Origin: Euonymus europaeus
Lineage: Eukaryota; Streptophyta; Magnoliopsida; Celastrales; Celastraceae
Assembly (NCBI GenBank): GCA_963580455.1
Contig: OY756965.1
Span: 1,376,501 to 1,440,500, forward strand
DNA length: 64,000 nucleotides
Direction: 5' to 3'
The notes under the pieces are model-generated. The model ran no database searches. It worked only from the letters and a program-made list of their open reading frames with translations, and had not been told where the DNA came from. The translations under genes and the position numbers were made by a program. Shown in pieces: positions 1 through 11,899 of the stretch (within the stretch, counting starts at the first letter, position 1; each line of letters starts with the position of its first letter).

Positions 1-134
1 TTTATATTTGAGAAATCAGAATGCATACATTTAAGCCGAATCGTTATCTTCCATTGCTTCTTTTGGTAGTATGTATCTGAAATGATTTAGAGAAAGAGGT
101 AAAATATTGTACTGACACATTCTTATCTGAACAG

Positions 135-893
135 GGATGCTGTAGAAGAACTTCTTGAACATTTATGCGAGACACCAGGGGTCAATTGCAACGATTTAGT
201 TTCAGCTATTACAGGTACTCGACTTGCTTATTAAAACCTTGATGGGGAAAATTTTGCTAATTGGTCATTGCAATGTTGATCATAGGTCCAAATTGCTGTG
301 TTAAGGCGTCTACATTGGACATTTTTTTGAAGCATGAACCTCATCCATCATCAACCAAGAACTTCATCCACCTTTCACAAAGTAAGTCTACGAGTAATTA
401 CAGGTTTGCTAACTCCTACCCCAATTTTATGAGAACTAAGGAATTAATAACGTTAAAGTTTTTCAAGAATTTAGGGAAACTTAAGTTTAATTCCACTGCG
501 AAACTTATTAAGCATAACACTGCTAGTATAGTTCTGCTTTTCCTGTTTTTCATTTTTGTTTTCAAATTTTCTGTTACAGTGATTAGATCGGGAACCATAG
601 AAAAGTACGATTACAGTGACCAGAACATGAAAAAATATGGGCAAATGACTCCTCCATTCTACAATTTGACGAACATCCCAAAGAACTTTCCGCTTTTCTT
701 AAGCTATGGAGGGATGGACTATCTTTCCAACACAAGGGATGTGCAATCTTTGTTAGAAATTCTCCAAAGCCATAATAGTGACAAGCTGGTGGTACAATTT
801 GTAAAAGATTATGCTCACTTAGATTTCATCATTGGTGAAAATGCTAATCATGTTGTCTACAATCCTGTAATGGCCTTCTTAGAGAAAAAGTGA
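135..893 (+). CDS. Acid lipase / triacylglycerol lipase, C-terminal part (gene runs off left edge)
   Basis: Three exons join in frame: 135-214, 286-381 and 580-893, stop at 891-893. They encode the C-terminal half of a secreted AB-hydrolase lipase of the gastric/lysosomal acid lipase type, which hydrolyses acylglycerols or sterol esters. Visible marks are the family signature HLSQMIRSGT across the 381/580 junction, the Asp of the triad in GGMDYLSNTRDV, and the catalytic His in the YAHLDFIIG segment near the C-terminus. The nucleophile Ser exon lies upstream of the window; bases 1-134 are an intron. The splice phases (G|GT, then A|TG) agree with the conserved protein. Nothing looks broken. The family call is strong; the exact paralogue cannot be decided. 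Confidence 0.85.
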
Positions 894-1819
894 GTGAGTT
901 TTCAAAGTCTGTTACATGAAAAAAAGAATGTGTATCTCGTCATTGTGTTGGAGTCTTGGGGATGTTGTTTTCTGTAATATTGCACTCCAAACAATGAACT
1001 AGTTACAAAAATTAGGATAAATGATAATTTAAATAATTAGATTATCCTTCATGTAGTCTTGATAGTGTGTTTTTGTATGGTTTTTTGGGTTAGTATAACT
1101 TGTCGTCACCGAAAGATTCGTCTGGTACCAACTTAGTCACATAATGTTCAAACGTTTGAAGTTGATAACCTAAAATATAAATTTATTTCATTTTGGTAAT
1201 TGGGGTTACCGACTTGAAACGTGTTAACATTGAGTGATCCTGATTTTTTGATTTGATAAAGTAATTACGATGATTGTTCGTGTCTTGTTAATTGAGGCTG
1301 CAATCGAATCGGTCCTGCCTTACAGTTCAGCCTGGTACAAACTGAGGAGATGCACAAGTAGTGTCAATGAAGAAGTCTTTCTCAAATATATATGTTTGCT
1401 CTGAAAGCAAAGTGATTCTGTGCTGCAATGGCAGCGGTGATAAAAGGATAATTGTAGGTCTCTCTGAGATGACTAGTCTTTATCCCCTTACGAGACAGAA
1501 GGAGCTCTGAGCTGCCATTACAGGAACCAGACACTTTCTAGCTTCTTCAACTTCCCACAGCACTTGATCGCTTCTGCATTCTTGTTGGCTCATCTGCTGG
1601 TGTATTCCCCTATGTAAGGCCTGCACCACTATGGTACTGTATTGCTGTGTCTTTCTTGCTTTTAGAGCCTCTCCATCGCTATCCATCGAGTGTATTGAAG
1701 TCATCAGTTTGTTAGGCCATATGAGAGACCTAGAAACTGAAACCTATATGAAGCCTTAGTGACAACTCCTAGGCCTTTGCCATCGCTGGTTATACTAGAG
1801 TGTCAAGTCCAAAGCCAAA
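894..1819. other. Intergenic: lipase 3' flank, no gene seen
   Basis: Contains the presumed 3' UTR of the lipase and AT-rich spacer. A 74-codon minus-strand open frame at 1480-1704 has no recognisable domain, start context or neighbouring exons, so it is not called as a gene. Confidence 0.5.
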
Positions 1820-2028
1820 AACGCATTAGCTGAGATGATATCAAAGTTGATTGTGTAATTCTCCTTGAACGTGGAGGTCGCAAGTCCATCTCCTACATCC
1901 AATAGTTTTTCCTGATATTTATGTGCAACAGTCCTCGATCCAATATTTACCCTGATAGGTGGGAAATATCATGCGTATGGACCTGCCAACCTGAGTCATT
2001 GAGCCAATAGATAGATAAAAAAAAACTT
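1820..2028 (+). repeat. Probable tRNA-derived SINE-like repeat
   Basis: A block starting near gcattagctgagatgat resembles a pol III A box (TRGCNNAGYNGG), followed after about 50 bases by ggtcgcaagtccatct, a degenerate B-box region, then a body with tttatgtgcaacagtcc and an A-run at 2019-2026. This order matches plant tRNA-derived SINEs. The boxes are mutated and I could not find clear target-site duplications, so the call is tentative. Confidence 0.4.
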
Positions 2029-2164
2029 CTTTGTGCACTAATAAATTTATTTTTAAAGAAATGTAGCAACAATGAAACAGGATAAAATTGTAGTTTCTTA
2101 TCTATGGAGCCATAGAAAACGTCGAGTCCAACAAGGCCTTAACTGAGAAAATATTTGTATGACT

Positions 2165-2362
2165 GGACTCGAATTGATTTGAATTTTTGATGTACTTAAT
2201 TGATTATATCTGGATTGATTTTAAATCCGGACAATAATAATTCAATATGGGTTTGAATCCAATAATTAAATCGGACACAATTTTCATGTTTAAACTAGGA
2301 CTGATTTAATTCAAGTTGAATAAAATGTTCATTCGAGTTCGAACATAATTTTGACACCCTAG
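2165..2362. repeat. Dispersed AT-rich repeat, family R, copy 1
   Basis: Shares blocks such as gtacttaattgat, ggattgattttaaatccg and attaaatcggacacaattttc with segments at about 35480-36207 and 50163-50482. It ends in ttttgacaccct, the inverse of the aggggtgacaaaa start seen at 50163, which suggests a non-autonomous element with short inverted ends. Confidence 0.5.
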
Positions 2363-2465
2363 ATAGGACTTCGGAGTTTAGCCTCGCGTGTACGCGATAT
2401 ACATAGGGAGCACTTGAACTCCTTGCAAACGTCTAGGTTTTAATTTCCAAGCAAATACTTATAAT

Positions 2466-2474
2466 ACACGTGGC
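2466..2474 (+). promoter_or_regulatory. G-box (ACACGTGGC) upstream of PDI gene
   Basis: A perfect CACGTG core with flanks typical of ABRE/bZIP sites lies about 145 bases upstream of the PDI start codon. ER folding genes are commonly driven by bZIP factors; that this site is used is inference. Confidence 0.4.
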
Positions 2475-2618
2475 TGGTTCCCATTGGTAAGCATACGTTG
2501 GTCTGCACTCAAGGTTTTTCTTCTCTGCTTCGAGAGCTTTCTGTTCCGATTCAAGCGATTCACGAGAAGATAGATACAGAAGGGGGGGAAAATTCGCGAG
2601 AAAGTGAAGGAAATCCAA

Positions 2619-5600
2619 ATGCAGAAAGCAGCAATCTCTTTTGTCCTATCTCTATCGGTTCTGTTGTCCATATTCATTCTCTCTGGGGCATTGTACTCGC
2701 CATCGTCGCCAGTGGTTCAACTTACCTCAAACAACTTCAAGTCTAAGGTAAATGCGACCCCGCCATAGATGGAACTTTCACTTTGTCTTCTGTTTGGCTG
2801 CCGAAAACTTCAGGATCTAAAGTTGTAATTTGTAACTTTCGTCTTGTGTTGTATACCACTTTAGTGTCTATTTTCCTTTTCTTTGTATGTTCAATTGAGT
2901 GAGAGTTCTGATCAGATCATGAAGATGAGTGACTTTAAACATCAATTTTTTTTATTTGGCGCACAACCTTACTATTAGTTTCTTTTGAAATTCCGTCGAA
3001 TGATTGTTGGATCAAATAGATCTATTGGGTGTTCTGTTGATTTTATCAGATAGTGTTTGGTCTATGTATCTGTTACTTTGAATTGGAACTTTTAGTATAG
3101 GCGTCGATTTTGTGTTCTTCAACGATGTGCTTGTGCGTTTAGCCTTCATTACCTTCGAGCTTGTTATTTCCTGTAATTTGCTTTATTTTTATTAACGAGA
3201 GTCGAATTTTCTGATCGTGAGTCCTCTAGTGATTCATCGCTAGCGACAAATTCATTTTAATTCCGTGGCATTCAAAAGAAAGGGAAGGGCATTCTCTCTT
3301 TGGCAATGTCTGAAAATGAAAAGATTATCCACTGGAACAGAATACCTTGGACTATTAACATCTATAGGAACCTTCATATGCATGTTGGCCGATAGTTCTT
3401 TTCTGAGTTCTGATGACTCACTCTAATGCTTTGCTTTATCCAATTTCACTAATTTATTGAGTGAATAGTGATCCAAATATAGATGTAGTGGTATTTGTGT
3501 GTTCGCATGATGTGGAGAATTAATGGATCAGTCTCTTGTCCGCTTAAAATATTCGCATTGATGCTACACAAAAGGGCATCTCAAAATGATAAGCAATGTT
3601 TATTTGTAGATTTTTAAATGTAATATATTGATATCTGGTGGATTGTTGTCAGGTTCTAAATTCAAATGGAGTTGTGCTCGTGGAGTTCTTTGCACCATGG
3701 TGTGGTCACTGTCAAGCTCTAACTCCCACCTGGGAGAAGGCAGCTACAGTCTTGAAAGGGGTTGCTACTGTAGCAGCTATTGATGCTGACGCACACAAGT
3801 CCCTTGCTCAGGTTTTATACAGTGGACAATTCCTGTCATATAATCATATTATCTAGTTCATTCATAATGGCTGAAAAAGTGGCCTTACATTCCCTGTGAT
3901 ACTGGATTCATTTAAGCAGTATGCTGCTTAAATTGACGCCAAAATATGTTTATCATGATAAACTTTTCTTCTAGTGGTTCCAGAGTTCAGTGTCTTCAAT
4001 CAAAGGGGAGCTGGATTTACATGTGAAGAGCACATGTATTTCCAGAAACCATACTGTATGATAATATTTATTTATCCATAAAACTTGGCAGCTCGGTGAA
4101 ATCTAAAAGGCGTAGAAAATATTGGGGTTCAGTGCTCTGCGCTTCCTTTCTCCATTAGATTCTTCGTAACCCACAATGAAATTTCCTTGAGTAGTGATCT
4201 TTGTTTAATAATCCCAAGCTTATTGTGTTTTCCTAGAGTCTGTCATGGTTACTCTTTTATATATGTGGTGAAGCAACAAACTTTTAGCTGTTCATTTCTG
4301 TGTAGCAGTTTTTCCTTCATTTTATGAAGCCAGGATGACCCACGTTCATGTGGTCCCATGAGTAGTTCAACCTGCAAGTTTGCATGGTTTTTCACCATCT
4401 ATGGCCTTACCGTTGTTAGACATGAGATGTGTTTGCTTGATCAGTGAATAAACGTGTTTGATTGCCTTGTAGGAACATGGAATTAAAGGATTTCCAACCA
4501 TAAAGGTCTTTGTACCCGGGAAGCCGCCTGTAGACTATCAAGGAGCTAGAGATGTAAAACCCATTGCAGAATTTGCACTGCAGCAGGTTTGTAATCGTCT
4601 GCTGGTTTGTTTTAGAAAATCTTTGGATTTGGCCTTTATGTTCTTGTTGTAGTTATGAATTTACACTTCGCAGAATTTGACTTGCAAATCTGGTGTTAAA
4701 ATTTACCCATATCACTGCTAAGGTGTAGAAATTGCAAAAAATTGCAAAAATCGTGATCTCTACATCTGACGTAATGTTAGATGATCTTTGCTTTATCACT
4801 GATCAATGATAACTATGAAATATTAGGACGATGTTTTATGTGTGCATGATACTTGTTGATGCTTGTGATGCTCATTATATGATTATTCATGCTTTTTCTG
4901 ACTGCTCAATATTCATGCAGATTAAGGCACTTTTGAAGGAACGTTTGCATGGAAATACTGATGGAGGAACCAGCCAGAAGTCCGAGACTATTGCATCAGT
5001 GGAATTGAATTCTAAAAATTTTGATGACTTAGTGGTTAAAAGTAAAGATCTCTGGATTGTGGAGTTTTTTGCACCTTGGTAAGGGTTCCATATTGAACTT
5101 TTTTTTGTTCTTTCTGCTCCTTATCTCCTCCATGGTTCATTTTTTATCCATAACAGTTCCGATTTTTTTGTGTAAATCTGTTTTTAAAATTTACCCATAT
5201 CATTGCTAAGGTGTGGACATTGCAAAAAATTGGCTCCTGAGTGGAAGAAGGCTTCTAACAATTTGAAGGGAAAAGTGAAGCTCGGTCATGTTGATTGTGA
5301 TGCTGAGCAGGTAATGTTTACTTCGATATCTTCTGGAATCATTTTCTACAATAATCTTCAGATGCAAAGATTTCAAGTCTATTTTGGTGCTTCTCATCGC
5401 TAAAAACAACCTTCGTGCTTAATCTGAGGATAATTTGTTTTTCAATAATGCCTTGTGCCCAGTATATGTGAAACTACTGTATTTTATAGATTGTTGGTTC
5501 ACCAGTACCATCGTTTCTACAGATTTGTTGAGAATATTGACCGTCATTTCTTGAATGCACACTGAATGTGTAGGAACTATATATACATGTAACCTCTAAC

Positions 5601-6788
5601 ACCAGAAAATATGGTTCTTTAATTTAGATGCTGCATACGGAGCTGCAATTCTTGCTTTTTAGTTTGTGTCTTTGTTATTTCAGTGTTCAAATTGTGATTT
5701 TTTGGAACAGTGGAAAAATGTTCCGTATGTGTACCTAGATTTTTGTTGATGTGGTTGTAATGGGTTTGGGTTGGCAGTCTCTGATGCGCAGATTCAATGT
5801 CCAAGGATTTCCCACCATCTTGGTATTTGGGGCTGACAAAGATGCCCCAACTCCTTATGAGGGTGCTAGAACAGCCTCGGGAATTGAATCATTTGCCCTG
5901 GAGCAGCTAGAAACAAATGTTGCACCTCCTGAAGTCACTGAGTTGACTGGACCGGTAAAGCTTTTATTTCCTTTCAAAGAGCCGAGTCTCTTAGTGGATA
6001 TGTATGTAAGCCTCTAATCTGTCCCTACAGGATGTGATGGAAGAGAAGTGTGGTTCAGCCACCATCTGCTTCGTTGCTTTCTTACCTGACATTTTGGACT
6101 CAAAGGCAAAAGGAAGGAACAGGTACCTCGAGCAGTTATTATCAGTTGCAGAGAAGTTTAAAAGGAGTCCTTACAGGTCTGTACATAGCGGGTTCCTCTT
6201 TTAATTTTTCTGGTCCTTCGATGTTAATTATTTGACATAAGAGTGTTATGATGATAGATAATATTATTCATCTTGACTAATGACGCTGGCTGCGCGCGGC
6301 CTGCACCATGCCCTTCTACCATTGTTATGCTAGAAGGATTTAGTCTGATGAAAGTTGTATCACCATTTACCTTTTGTGTCTTGCAGTTATGTCTGGGCTG
6401 CTGCAGGTAAGCAGCCAGATCTTGAGAAGCATGTAGGCGTTGGTGGATATGGGTATCCAGCACTTGTAGCCTTGAATGTGAAGAAAGGAGCATATGCCCC
6501 ACTTAAAAGTGCATTTGAAATTGACCAGATTACGTAAGTGCTCAGTTTCTGCTATATCCCAGCCTGCCTTCTAAATGAACAGTTACATGAATCCATTTAA
6601 ATTATTTTTTACTCAGGGAGTTTGTCAAGGAAGCTGGGCGTGGAGGGAAGGGGAATTTACCTCTAGCTGGAACTCCTGAGATCCATAAAATTGAACCTTG
6701 GGATGGTAAAGATGGAGAGATCATTGAGGAGGACGAGTTCTCTCTTGAAGAACTCATGGGTGAAGAAGCTGCTAAGGATGAGTTATGA
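2619..6788 (+). CDS. PDIL2-3: Protein disulfide isomerase, PDIL2-2/2-3 (P5) type
   Basis: Nine exons: 2619-2747, 3653-3811, 4473-4586, 4921-5078, 5211-5310, 5778-5954, 6031-6176, 6387-6533, 6617-6788; 433 residues, close to the usual length of about 440. Residues 1-25 form a signal peptide. Two thioredoxin domains carry [10 protein letters not shown] active sites near residues 63 and 185; the second is split by intron 4 in the Trp codon. A third, inactive thioredoxin-like region follows, then an acidic tail ending in KDEL, the ER retrieval signal. The enzyme forms and rearranges disulfides in the ER lumen. Start: first ATG ahead of the signal peptide. The PDIL2-2 versus PDIL2-3 choice is not firm. 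Intron 3 holds a decayed copy of the intron 4/exon 5 junction (separate entry). Confidence 0.93.
4685..4747 (+). pseudogene. Decayed duplicate of PDI intron 4/exon 5 junction inside intron 3
   Basis: Bases 4685-4747 repeat 5173-5231, including the tract ttaaaatttacccatatca, the acceptor gctaag and the start of exon 5. In the copy the active-site codons would read C-R-N-C instead of C-G-H-C, followed soon by TGA; spliced straight after exon 3 (phase 0) it would read GTG TAG. It is therefore a dead exon fragment that still has an acceptor-like AG. Confidence 0.75.
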
Positions 6789-6973
6789 TCAATTGGGACA
6801 GTAAAATTTGAATTTTACATGCTGTGTGTGTCCTTGGATGGCTTTTTGACCTTGTCAAGCAATAATTACTTGTTTGGATATGGTCCTTTCTCCGGAAACT
6901 TCAGATGTTATAATCACGTGCTAACATTAAAAAGAGTGGTGGGAAGGAAATAGGACATTTTTTCTAGGGACTC
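6789..6973 (+). other. PDI 3' UTR region
   Basis: Sequence directly after the KDEL stop codon, up to the small retro-insertion; expected 3' UTR. No separate gene is visible. Confidence 0.5.
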
Positions 6974-7082
6974 AAGTGCCTCCTAAAGCAGGGTTTTTGT
7001 AAATTCTCTGGGTCTAAACCCCCTTGATTGGTTTTGAATAAAATCTTGCTTTAAAAAAAAAAAAAAAGTGCCTCCTAAAGCA
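6974..7082 (+). mobile_element. Very short 5'-truncated retro-insertion with 17-bp target-site duplications
   Basis: The 17-mer aagtgcctcctaaagca occurs at 6974-6990 and again, perfectly, at 7066-7082. Between the copies lie about 75 bases ending in ttttgaataaaatcttgcttt plus a run of A. A poly(A) tail after an AATAAA-like signal, flanked by long direct duplications, is the mark of target-primed reverse transcription. The insert is either the 3' tip of a LINE or of an mRNA moved by a LINE. Confidence 0.85.
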
Positions 7083-7631
7083 CCATATCATGAGAAAATA
7101 TATAATAATATGTTTACTATTAGCTTATGTCTTCATTCTTGTCCTTGGATAGCAGAGAGTAAAAATTGATATTCAGCACCACACACGATTTGTCTCTATC
7201 TACTACAATCTGTGTTGCAAAGACATTTAGATACAACTGTGTACATATCAAACATTAAATTCAGCAAGAACATGCTTAACCATGTAACCTGCAATGATGT
7301 GATTTATTTTCTCGTCGGATGGAAGGCATCCCAAAACACATCCTTGTTGCATCAGTGCAGGTAAACATGCTTCTTCAAGCACGAGCATTTCTCGTACATC
7401 CCCGCTCGAGCCACCTGAAACCCTGAGAGAATACCATAGAACAGAGTTAAGTATATTTCAACGAAAGCCTTATGGGCCTTTAAGCAATCAAGTCATGATC
7501 CAGGCCCAACATCCATCACTCGATTTGGCATTTAGAGTAAGGGGAGTTGCTAATGCTCCCCAAATGTGAACTCGGACGCTCCGATCGTTCTCCTCTTCGT
7601 GACGTCCAACTGGAGTTCTTATATATTGCCA
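7083..7631. other. Intergenic between PDI and LpxB genes
   Basis: AT-rich spacer and presumed 5' UTR/promoter of the LpxB gene. No clear TATA box and no other gene recognised. Confidence 0.4.
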
Positions 7632-10600
7632 ATGTTTATCAGAAGTATGTGGAATGCGAAACGCGGGAAGAATATGGACTTCATGAGGCTTCTGAGAAGA
7701 CGCATATCTCAGTTAAGCAGGTCTGTGGTAGATATGGCTGCTAAAGATGGAGAACTGAGAGTGTTCATTGTAGCTGGAGAGGTTTCGGGGGACACCATTG
7801 GTTCTCGGCTTATGTCATCTCTGAATAAGCTTTCTCCTGTACCAATCCGTTTCACTGGGGTGGGAGGGTAAGCTTTTCTCAGTTGTCTGTTAGTGATAAG
7901 ATGGAATTTCTTCTAATGGAGATATACATTTCGATTTGGAATGTGTTAATTTTTTTTTCCCTTTATTTTTATGTTTTAACTTCAAATTGTATGCTCTCTA
8001 TGTATAAGGTCCATGATGTCAATGCAAGGATTGAAATCTCTGTTTCCTATGGAGGATATTGCTGTAATGGGGATTTGGGAGTTGCTGCCGCATCTGTACA
8101 AATTCAGAGTGAGTAGTGATAAATGTAACACCTTTTCAATTCCATTAGCTACCATACATGTTTAACAAAAAAAAGAAAAAGAAAGAGAAACCATACATGT
8201 GAAATTTCGTACGTGTTCTTAATTGTACTCGAAATTTGAATTTGCAGAGGAAATTGAATGAAACTATTGAGGCTGCTCAACTCTTTCAGCCTCATGTTGT
8301 TGTTACAGTGGATTCCAAGGGGTTTTCTTTTCGTCTCCTTAAGCAATTACGAGGTAGTAACCCTCGTGTAGATTGAACTGATGTTTACATGCTAATTAGT
8401 TGACAAGCATATCTTGGAGAATGGCTGATACTGGTATGGGCAAAATCCTATTTGCAGCTAGGTACAGTCAACAAGGATCATATGGTCCTGTACACGTCCA
8501 TTACGTAGCACCATCATTCTGGGCATGGAAAGGCGGTGAAGCGAGACTCAGAGGCCTGGCCAATTTTGTTGATCATCTATTGTGCATACTTCCAAACGAG
8601 GAAGCAGTTTGTAGATCAAATGGTCTGAACGCAACCTTCATCGGCCACCCTATTCTAGAAGATGTTTTGCGGTTGCATTCGGTATGAGTCTATTCTCTTT
8701 TATCTGGAATATCTCTTGGATAGCAGTGGCTTTACCACTGCTTATTAGCTTGATGTAAATTTGTAATCCCATATTTTGTATTTTCATTGCTTTGAATTTG
8801 ATACCCACTTTAGTTGATTGAATATTATGTGATTGACATGCGGACAGGGGAAGGAAATGTTGTTAAATCAATGGAAGATAGAAGGGAATTGTGACAACTT
8901 TCGCTGCCAATATGCAGTACCTTCTGGTAGGATGAATCTTCTTCATAGGTTTCCTTAAACTTTTCGCATTGGGGACTTTACATTTTTCATTTTTATATCA
9001 TCATATACAGTTTTCTCCTATCTCATACACAATTTGAGCTTAGCATCTTTAATTCTTGTCCTATCTCTTCTTTTTTAACATGTTTGCCTCAGAGTTTTCA
9101 TTTATACTAATTACTAAATTCATTTTTTTTTAGCATTTGTTTTTTGACAGCCCAATATCTTATCATAAAACGGGACAAATAGAAAAACTATAAAATGTAT
9201 CCTTTAGTCGCAAAGGTATCCTTAGTTTGCACAAAATGTTAGATGCACTTTATTATCTGTCTTGGTATATGTATATATATAATTTGTGTGTGTGTGTAAT
9301 TGATATTCCTGACTCTGAACTATCAGTATAATCTTTCTTAGAGAGGTCTTATAAGATCAGCCAGACTATTAAATACAAGAAAGAGCTTAGTACATATCAT
9401 TGTTGTAAACTTCTCATAATGGGAATATCTTTCTTGGAGTTCTCACTATTAATAGCATTAAATATTTCGCTCTTTCATGCATATCCTTGAGGATTAAACA
9501 GTAGTGAGACCTACCCTTTCTTTCCTAAATCCCATCAATTTACTTTGCCTTGAAAAAATTTACAATCAGTTTCCAGGCCAATGAAAACTAGATAAAGTTC
9601 CACATTTTTCTCAAATATTAGAATACAGCTTCAATGGTTGTTTAACCCAACATAAATCTTAGTTTCATGTCCAACTTTCACCCTACATGCTATTAAAAAT
9701 TGGAACACCTGCAAGACTTGCATCATCTTGTCAAAGATTCAAGATGTTTATAAAGACTGCCCTTTTTTAAATGTATCATGAATTTTATCTTTGGAAGGTG
9801 CCACATTAATTTCCCTGCTTCCGGGAAGCAGATTACAGGAGGTCACTCGGATGCTTCCCATCTTTGCAAATTCTATGCAGCTGTTAAAGGACTCTTTTCC
9901 TGAGTTGATAACAGCCGTCCATGTGGCACCTAATCAGCACGTAGCAGACTATGTTGCTGCTTCTGTTCAAAAGTGGCCTGTGCCAACTATATTGATTCCA
10001 GGAGGGGATCCAGCCCTGAAGTATGACTCATTTAGTGTAAGACATATTAACTTCCTCTCTATATCGTGAACATTTGATCTATTCATTGTGTCAACTGGAA
10101 AGCGGACATAAGTGAGACAAGAGGTTATTCCTGCTGATTTAGATAGCTGCAATGAGGAGTGTCATTGTTACTCATCGTCTCATCCTTGTCCAAATACTTA
10201 ATAAAGAAAGATAAGTTGTCTTATCCTGTCTAATTACTTAATAAAGAAAGATAAATTGTCTCATCCTGTCCAAATACTTAATAAAGACCTTTATGGTTTT
10301 CGGCAAGTTATGAATTGGAAACGAGCAATTTGTCATTTTTTCTTCATTCATTTCTTTTATCTATTTGAATTGATTATATCCAAAGAATGGACATCTAATA
10401 GGGTATTATCTAGGCTCATGAGATCCATCCAAGGAAAGCTTCCCCTGATTATTAATTTGAACTGTCCATTACCGATTGTACTGAATGCTTTCCAGGCAAG
10501 CAGGGTTGCATTATGCACTTCTGGGACAGTAGCTGTGGAATTGCAGCTAGCACGGTTGCCATGTCTCGTTGCCTATCGAGCACACATCCTAACCGAATGG

Positions 10601-11120
10601 TTTATTCGTTATAAGGCAAAGATTCCGTACATCTCACTCCCTAATATATTGTTGAATTCAGCTATAATTCCTGAAGCCCTCTTTCAAGCATGTACACCTT
10701 CAAATCTCGCTTCTTTGTTAACGTAAGCTTTCTTTTGCTTTGTGATATTGCTTTTGCTTTTCAATTTCTATTATTTGCTGCAAAGTTGGGCATCATTACT
10801 CTATCTGGATTGCTAATTAGAGGTTGATGTTTTAGGATATAATTTTAACTTTTCTTTACTGTACTGCATTATTTGTTGAGAAGAGAAATCTCATACATCA
10901 TGATATGGTTGACTTGAGGATTATTGTCTGTTACAGGGAACTAATAAATGATGATGAGCTTCAAGAAAAGCAGATTATTGCCGCTGAAAAGTTTGTCAAA
11001 TATTTATACCCTTCAAATATAAAAGTCTTAGATCAAGAGGATGGGAGGTGGAAGAGTAATCACAACCCGAGCATGCTAGCAGCATCTACCATACTTTCTC
11101 ATGAAAGACTTGAGACTTGA
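7632..11120 (+). CDS. LPXB: Lipid A disaccharide synthase (LpxB), plant mitochondrial form
   Basis: Eight exons: 7632-7867, 8009-8108, 8248-8353, 8458-8681, 8848-8926, 9798-10036, 10496-10722, 10937-11120; 464 residues. GT19-family glycosyltransferase that joins UDP-diacylglucosamine and lipid X in the lipid A-like pathway, which plants keep in mitochondria. Visible family blocks: VFIVAGEVSGDTIGSRL (about residues 41-57), FTGVGGSMMSMQG, HYVAPSFWAWK, SLLPGSRLQEVTRMLP and ALCTSGTVAVELQL. The Arg/Lys-rich N-terminus (MFIRSMWNAKRG) fits a mitochondrial presequence. The start is the ATG at 7632; the frame stays open upstream to 7566 but only with a GTG. All phases close. In Arabidopsis the gene neighbours IBR5, which is about 10 kb away here. 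Confidence 0.92.
10178..10286 (+). repeat. 40-bp tandem repeat in LpxB intron 6
   Basis: The block with cttaataaagaaagataa recurs at 40-base spacing (about 10201 and 10241) and a partial third unit with caaatacttaataaag starts at 10271; about 2.7 copies. It lies wholly in the intron between 10036 and 10496. Confidence 0.8.
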
Positions 11121-11899
11121 GTGACTGATCTGGCATGATGTGTGTATTCCTAACATTTGCCCTGGTGTTTCAACTTTCAAGTCACAATAGCGACAATATA
11201 GCTGGTTAACTTAACTCTAGCAGGTTCCAACCACTCGATTGAGATGGGAAGAGCCTTGTAATTAGCAACAGCTGCCACAGAAGATGTTGCAGTTGAATTT
11301 CTTTTATCTGACTATGGAACAGATTTAAGCATCAGTCCCAGTATCGCCTCATTTGAAAATGGTGAGAAATTTATTTCTGTTAGTTTCATGTATTTCCTGT
11401 TGATTTAATGAATTGGCTGCAATTGGTAGCCCCCTTCTCTGTTTATTTTCCTTGCGAATAATCAAGTTTGCAGGATCCAATTCTCCTGAACTGGAGTTTC
11501 CTAATCTATTGAATACTTTCTAGTTAAATATAATTTCCGTTCTTTAAAAGCTGATTTTATATTTATTTATTAATGAACTAATAACTAAGTCTTTTGTGCT
11601 CATAGACTTATAGGATTAATTGTCCTCTTCTTGGTAATTAATTGAAAAAAAAGTGTGGTAGAAAAGCAGGGGAAAGAAAATGAGGTGTTGGTGTCAGCAT
11701 GATATGCTTGGAATTCCATTCTTCCCTCCCATTGTTGTTTATCTTCCCTGAAGACCAGCTCAACTCAAACAAACTCCACCACAAACACCGAAACTTCTTA
11801 TAATAGTAAATCAAATTCTCTTTTAAGTCCCATCTCCTGCTAACTCCCTTTGGCCTTATCAACACATTATCATATACACAACATCAAAATTCCACGACA
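11121..11899. other. LpxB 3' UTR and intergenic spacer
   Basis: AT-rich sequence after the LpxB stop, then the promoter of the small secreted protein gene. No further gene seen. Confidence 0.45.

Noticed and set aside
1480..1704. Minus-strand 74-codon open frame
   Set aside because: No recognisable similarity and no flanking exons; left as an unannotated frame.
7566..7631. Longer LpxB N-terminus
   Set aside because: The first codon is GTG; the first ATG in frame is at 7632 and gives a sensible mitochondrial presequence.
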